NCBI GenBank assembly: GCA_003344405.1
Contig: NOWV01000311.1
Location: 1 to 53,351 of the forward strand
Source: Trichoplax sp. H2
Taxonomy: Eukaryota; Placozoa; Uniplacotomia; Trichoplacea
Reading direction: 5' to 3'
Length of the DNA stretch: 53,351 nt
Below are positions 51,070 through 53,351 of the stretch, piece by piece. Both the position numbers and the translations under genes were made by a program. Each line of letters begins with the position of its first letter. Within the stretch, counting starts at the first letter, position 1. The notes below the pieces were generated by a model. It was not told where the DNA came from, made no database searches, and saw nothing but the letters and a program-made list of their open reading frames with translations.

Positions 51070-53004
51070 CTACAAAGAATGAGAATTGAAGGTTGGGTTA
51101 ATCAAGGTAATTAGGCTCACACTGTACGTAATTTACAGTCAAGTGTTCATTCTTGTATACCGTAGTACCAAAACATATAGTGTCCGTTTTTAGTTTGTCT
51201 ATGGTCAAATCATAGAGGTAATGATTGGTTGATTACAATACAGTACTGTACAGTACAGTACTACAGTACAATCACATGGTGCTGTACTCAGTGTACTGTG
51301 GGCCCGCTGGAATTGTCACCTTATCGAGACATGTCAACAATATCGTTTATTCTGAAGTTTTCGATCACTGATATATTATTTTTTCATTTTTATCAATTAA
51401 TTGTAAACAGAAGAAATGTAATGTACTGTACATGCATCAGATTTTTCGAAAAATACAAGCATGGCTATGAAGTTATCTACAAATTAATTTAATTTATACC
51501 GTACACGCGTATAATAATTATTATACAATGCACCCTAAAATCGATTGCAGGGACTTGCAAGAGAATTTTTTCCTAGAAACTTCTACTTAATTCAGTAAAA
51601 CCCCACGATATCTCTGGGTAGAAACAAGTTGATTAAGCCATGCCCTGAATGTTGAAAAGCAATCGGAATCCACCTATGCTATAGACGAAGTTGATTTATG
51701 CTAATTATTTCAAAATTGGACAACCTACAGTACGCTAGAGACTCTCTAATAGGGTCTCTTAACTGCACACGATCCAGAGTACAGTACAGTACCACTATGA
51801 GTCGTTGATAGACCTGGTCACTCTAAAAACTAAGATACAGTACTGTAGATAATAACAGTTTACAGTATATTGTACAGTATAATTATTCCAGTACAGTACA
51901 ATATACAGTAATTACAATTATCGCGCTCACGTGCAATTCTGTAACGAGAAGCCCCACCCGTTTAGTGCAAAATCCAAATCGATACAGTACTTTCCTACAG
52001 TACTGTACACTGTACAGTACAGTATGTACTGTAGTTTTCAGTTCAGCCACGTTGAAAGTACTGTACAGTGTACTGTACAGTACTCTGTCTATGGGTACCA
52101 ATACTAAACAAATACGTTATTTATTTAGTAGCAGCTAATTTGGGTGTCAATCATGTACTGTACAGTGTTCTATCTGCACGATACAGTTAAAACTAGTTGA
52201 AACGACCAGTAAAATAGTTGGCCTCTCCATTTTGAGCACAGTAAAAAAAGTCCATTTCCCGTCCCTCTCTTTCTTTTTACTGTCAAGGTAGTGGTTCTGC
52301 GTGCTGTACATACGGTACAGTACAATAAGTACTACTTGTACAGTACAATGTGGACGGGCTAATTGCTATGATTTTGGTGCAAACAGATAGATTAAATTTT
52401 TTTTTTTTTTTGGACAAATTTTATATCAGTCTATACCTGTACTGTACTGGACATTTGACTACAGTCAATAGTACTGTACGTACAGTACAGTACAGTAGTC
52501 CATGGTAGTGTACAGTACTGTACAGTGTACTGTACAGTACAGACTACGGTACTGTTCAGTACAGAAATGGGTGATTTTGGGTTTTTCACATACTGTACAC
52601 TGTACAGTACAGTAGAATGCATTCTGATTAAGGCAACAGCACTGTGGAGACACTTCAGTTCTAGTACTGTACAGTGTACAGTACTGTATTCACTAGGGTC
52701 ATGACCTACAGGTACAGTACAGTATGGACGTCAAGTGTACACTGTACTGTACAGTATGGACGTCAGTGGTGCGCATTTTTAGAGGCTGTCTTTTGACGAG
52801 ATTGACAACTTGCCAATCAATACTGTTCAATTTGCATAATTTCGCCCACCGTAGAATTTGTACTGTACGCCGCGCCGCGTTCAGTACCAGTATGAGGCAA
52901 CAAAGTGAATCGACCTGGTCGAGCGAGAGTGGTCGAATCACCCCTCTCAAGTGTGTGACAGTACAGTACAGTAGAAGCGACGTGAAGTCGACTAGTGTAT
53001 TATT
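51070..53004. promoter_or_regulatory. FoxJ upstream region with many TACTG palindromes
   Basis: 1.9 kb upstream of the FoxJ start. TACTG/CAGTA clusters lie at 51236-51266, 51777-51793, 51880-52090, 52435-52560, 52590-52615, 52660-52760 and 52958-52972, the last only about 30 bp from the start codon. The motif TATGGACGTCA, preceded by a CAGTACAG run, occurs twice (52721-52735 and 52754-52765). A 15-T tract lies near 52397-52411. Open frames over 51.2-53.0 kb on both strands are repeat artefacts. Confidence 0.6.
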
Positions 53005-53351
53005 ATGAGTCAGTGTGAAAATCAGCCGATCAAAATGGCGACGAAGACAACTGCAGTGTTAGAAAGTAGCCTAACAGCTATGGACTGGCTACACCGAATT
53101 AATGTAGGAGAAAATAAAGGTGTACAAGGTCAATCTGGTAATGAAATGGATGAAAATGATAAAAAAGGTGGCCATCACTCCGGTCAACACGACGGTAATA
53201 AAAATGGTGCAAATGGACCAGATGGAAAACCTCCTTATTCTTATGCCAACTTAATCATGTTGGCAATTAACAGTTCCCAGAGTAAAATGATGACATTGAG
53301 TGAAATTTATCAGTGGATTTGTGATAATTTCTCATATTATCGAGATGCTGG
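53005..53351 (+). CDS. FoxJ2/3-type forkhead transcription factor, 5' part (cut by window end)
   Basis: Forkhead (winged-helix) DNA-binding regulator. From the ATG at 53005 the frame reads [15 protein letters not shown], then the FoxJ2/J3 N-terminal signature [11 protein letters not shown], a Gly/Asn/His-rich linker, and the forkhead domain start [17 protein letters not shown] followed by [16 protein letters not shown]. FoxJ2 and FoxJ3 of vertebrates share LESSLTS.DWL and LSEIY.WICDNF, which separates them from FoxJ1 and FoxN. The window ends inside the domain before the recognition helix. There is no intron up to this point. A second in-frame ATG at 53035 (context AAAATGG) is the alternative start; an in-frame TAG at 52993-52995 bounds the frame upstream. 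Confidence 0.92.
   Translation, partial: MSQCENQPIKMATKTTAVLESSLTAMDWLHRINVGENKGVQGQSGNEMDENDKKGGHHSGQHDGNKNGANGPDGKPPYSYANLIMLAINSSQSKMMTLSEIYQWICDNFSYYRDA

Noticed and set aside
51883-53008. Several ORFs on both strands upstream of FoxJ
   Set aside because: Repeat-derived peptides (YCTVQ, TVLYS) with no family resemblance; the real frame starts at 53005.

Overview
The window is AT-rich eukaryotic DNA with intron-dense animal genes on both strands. Short GT-AG introns, a FoxJ2/3-type forkhead gene, compact intergenic spacing and low GC suggest an early-branching metazoan. A placozoan such as Trichoplax is my best guess, from gene style only and not from a database match. The window has two 20-base runs of N (assembly gaps).

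Layout, left to right. SPCS1 (+, 3156-5107, 4 exons) is complete. MTHFR (-, 6625-10121, 10 exons) is complete and convergent with it. Then 6.5 kb of mostly non-coding, repeat-rich DNA holds a doubtful small gene. An eIF4G-like MIF4G gene (+, about 16609-19353) follows; one of its exons is duplicated across an assembly gap. GABARAP/ATG8 (+, 21662-23931, 3 exons) is complete. A tandem satellite of about 256/271-bp units (25301-26305) precedes EMC1 (+, 26859-33878, 26 exons, one apparent frameshift). An intronless 508-aa Sel1-repeat gene (-, 36819-38345), DDOST/OST48 (-, 41826-45592, 11 exons) and mitochondrial ribosomal protein L20 (+, 46731-47833, 5 exons) are next. An unrecognised seven-exon gene (-, 48763-51069) and the first exon of a FoxJ2/3 gene (+, from 53005, cut by the window end) close the window.

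How the genes relate: SPCS1 (signal peptidase complex), EMC1 (ER membrane protein complex) and DDOST (oligosaccharyltransferase) all act on nascent chains at the ER translocon. GABARAP serves autophagy, MTHFR folate metabolism, the eIF4G-like protein translation initiation and bL20m the mitochondrial ribosome. From established human map positions, MTHFR, EMC1, DDOST, EIF4G3, MRPL20 and FOXJ3 all lie on human 1p, so the window looks like a surviving block of an ancestral animal linkage group.

The strongest signal no gene explains is a pentanucleotide, TACTG and its complement CAGTA, switching orientation to build palindromes such as GTACAGTACTGTAC. Dense clusters lie just upstream of the starts of GABARAP, EMC1, DDOST, MRPL20 and FoxJ, and flank the intergenic blocks at 13-16 kb and 51-53 kb. 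They are absent from exons. Because the unit has no stop in any frame it also creates many spurious ORFs.
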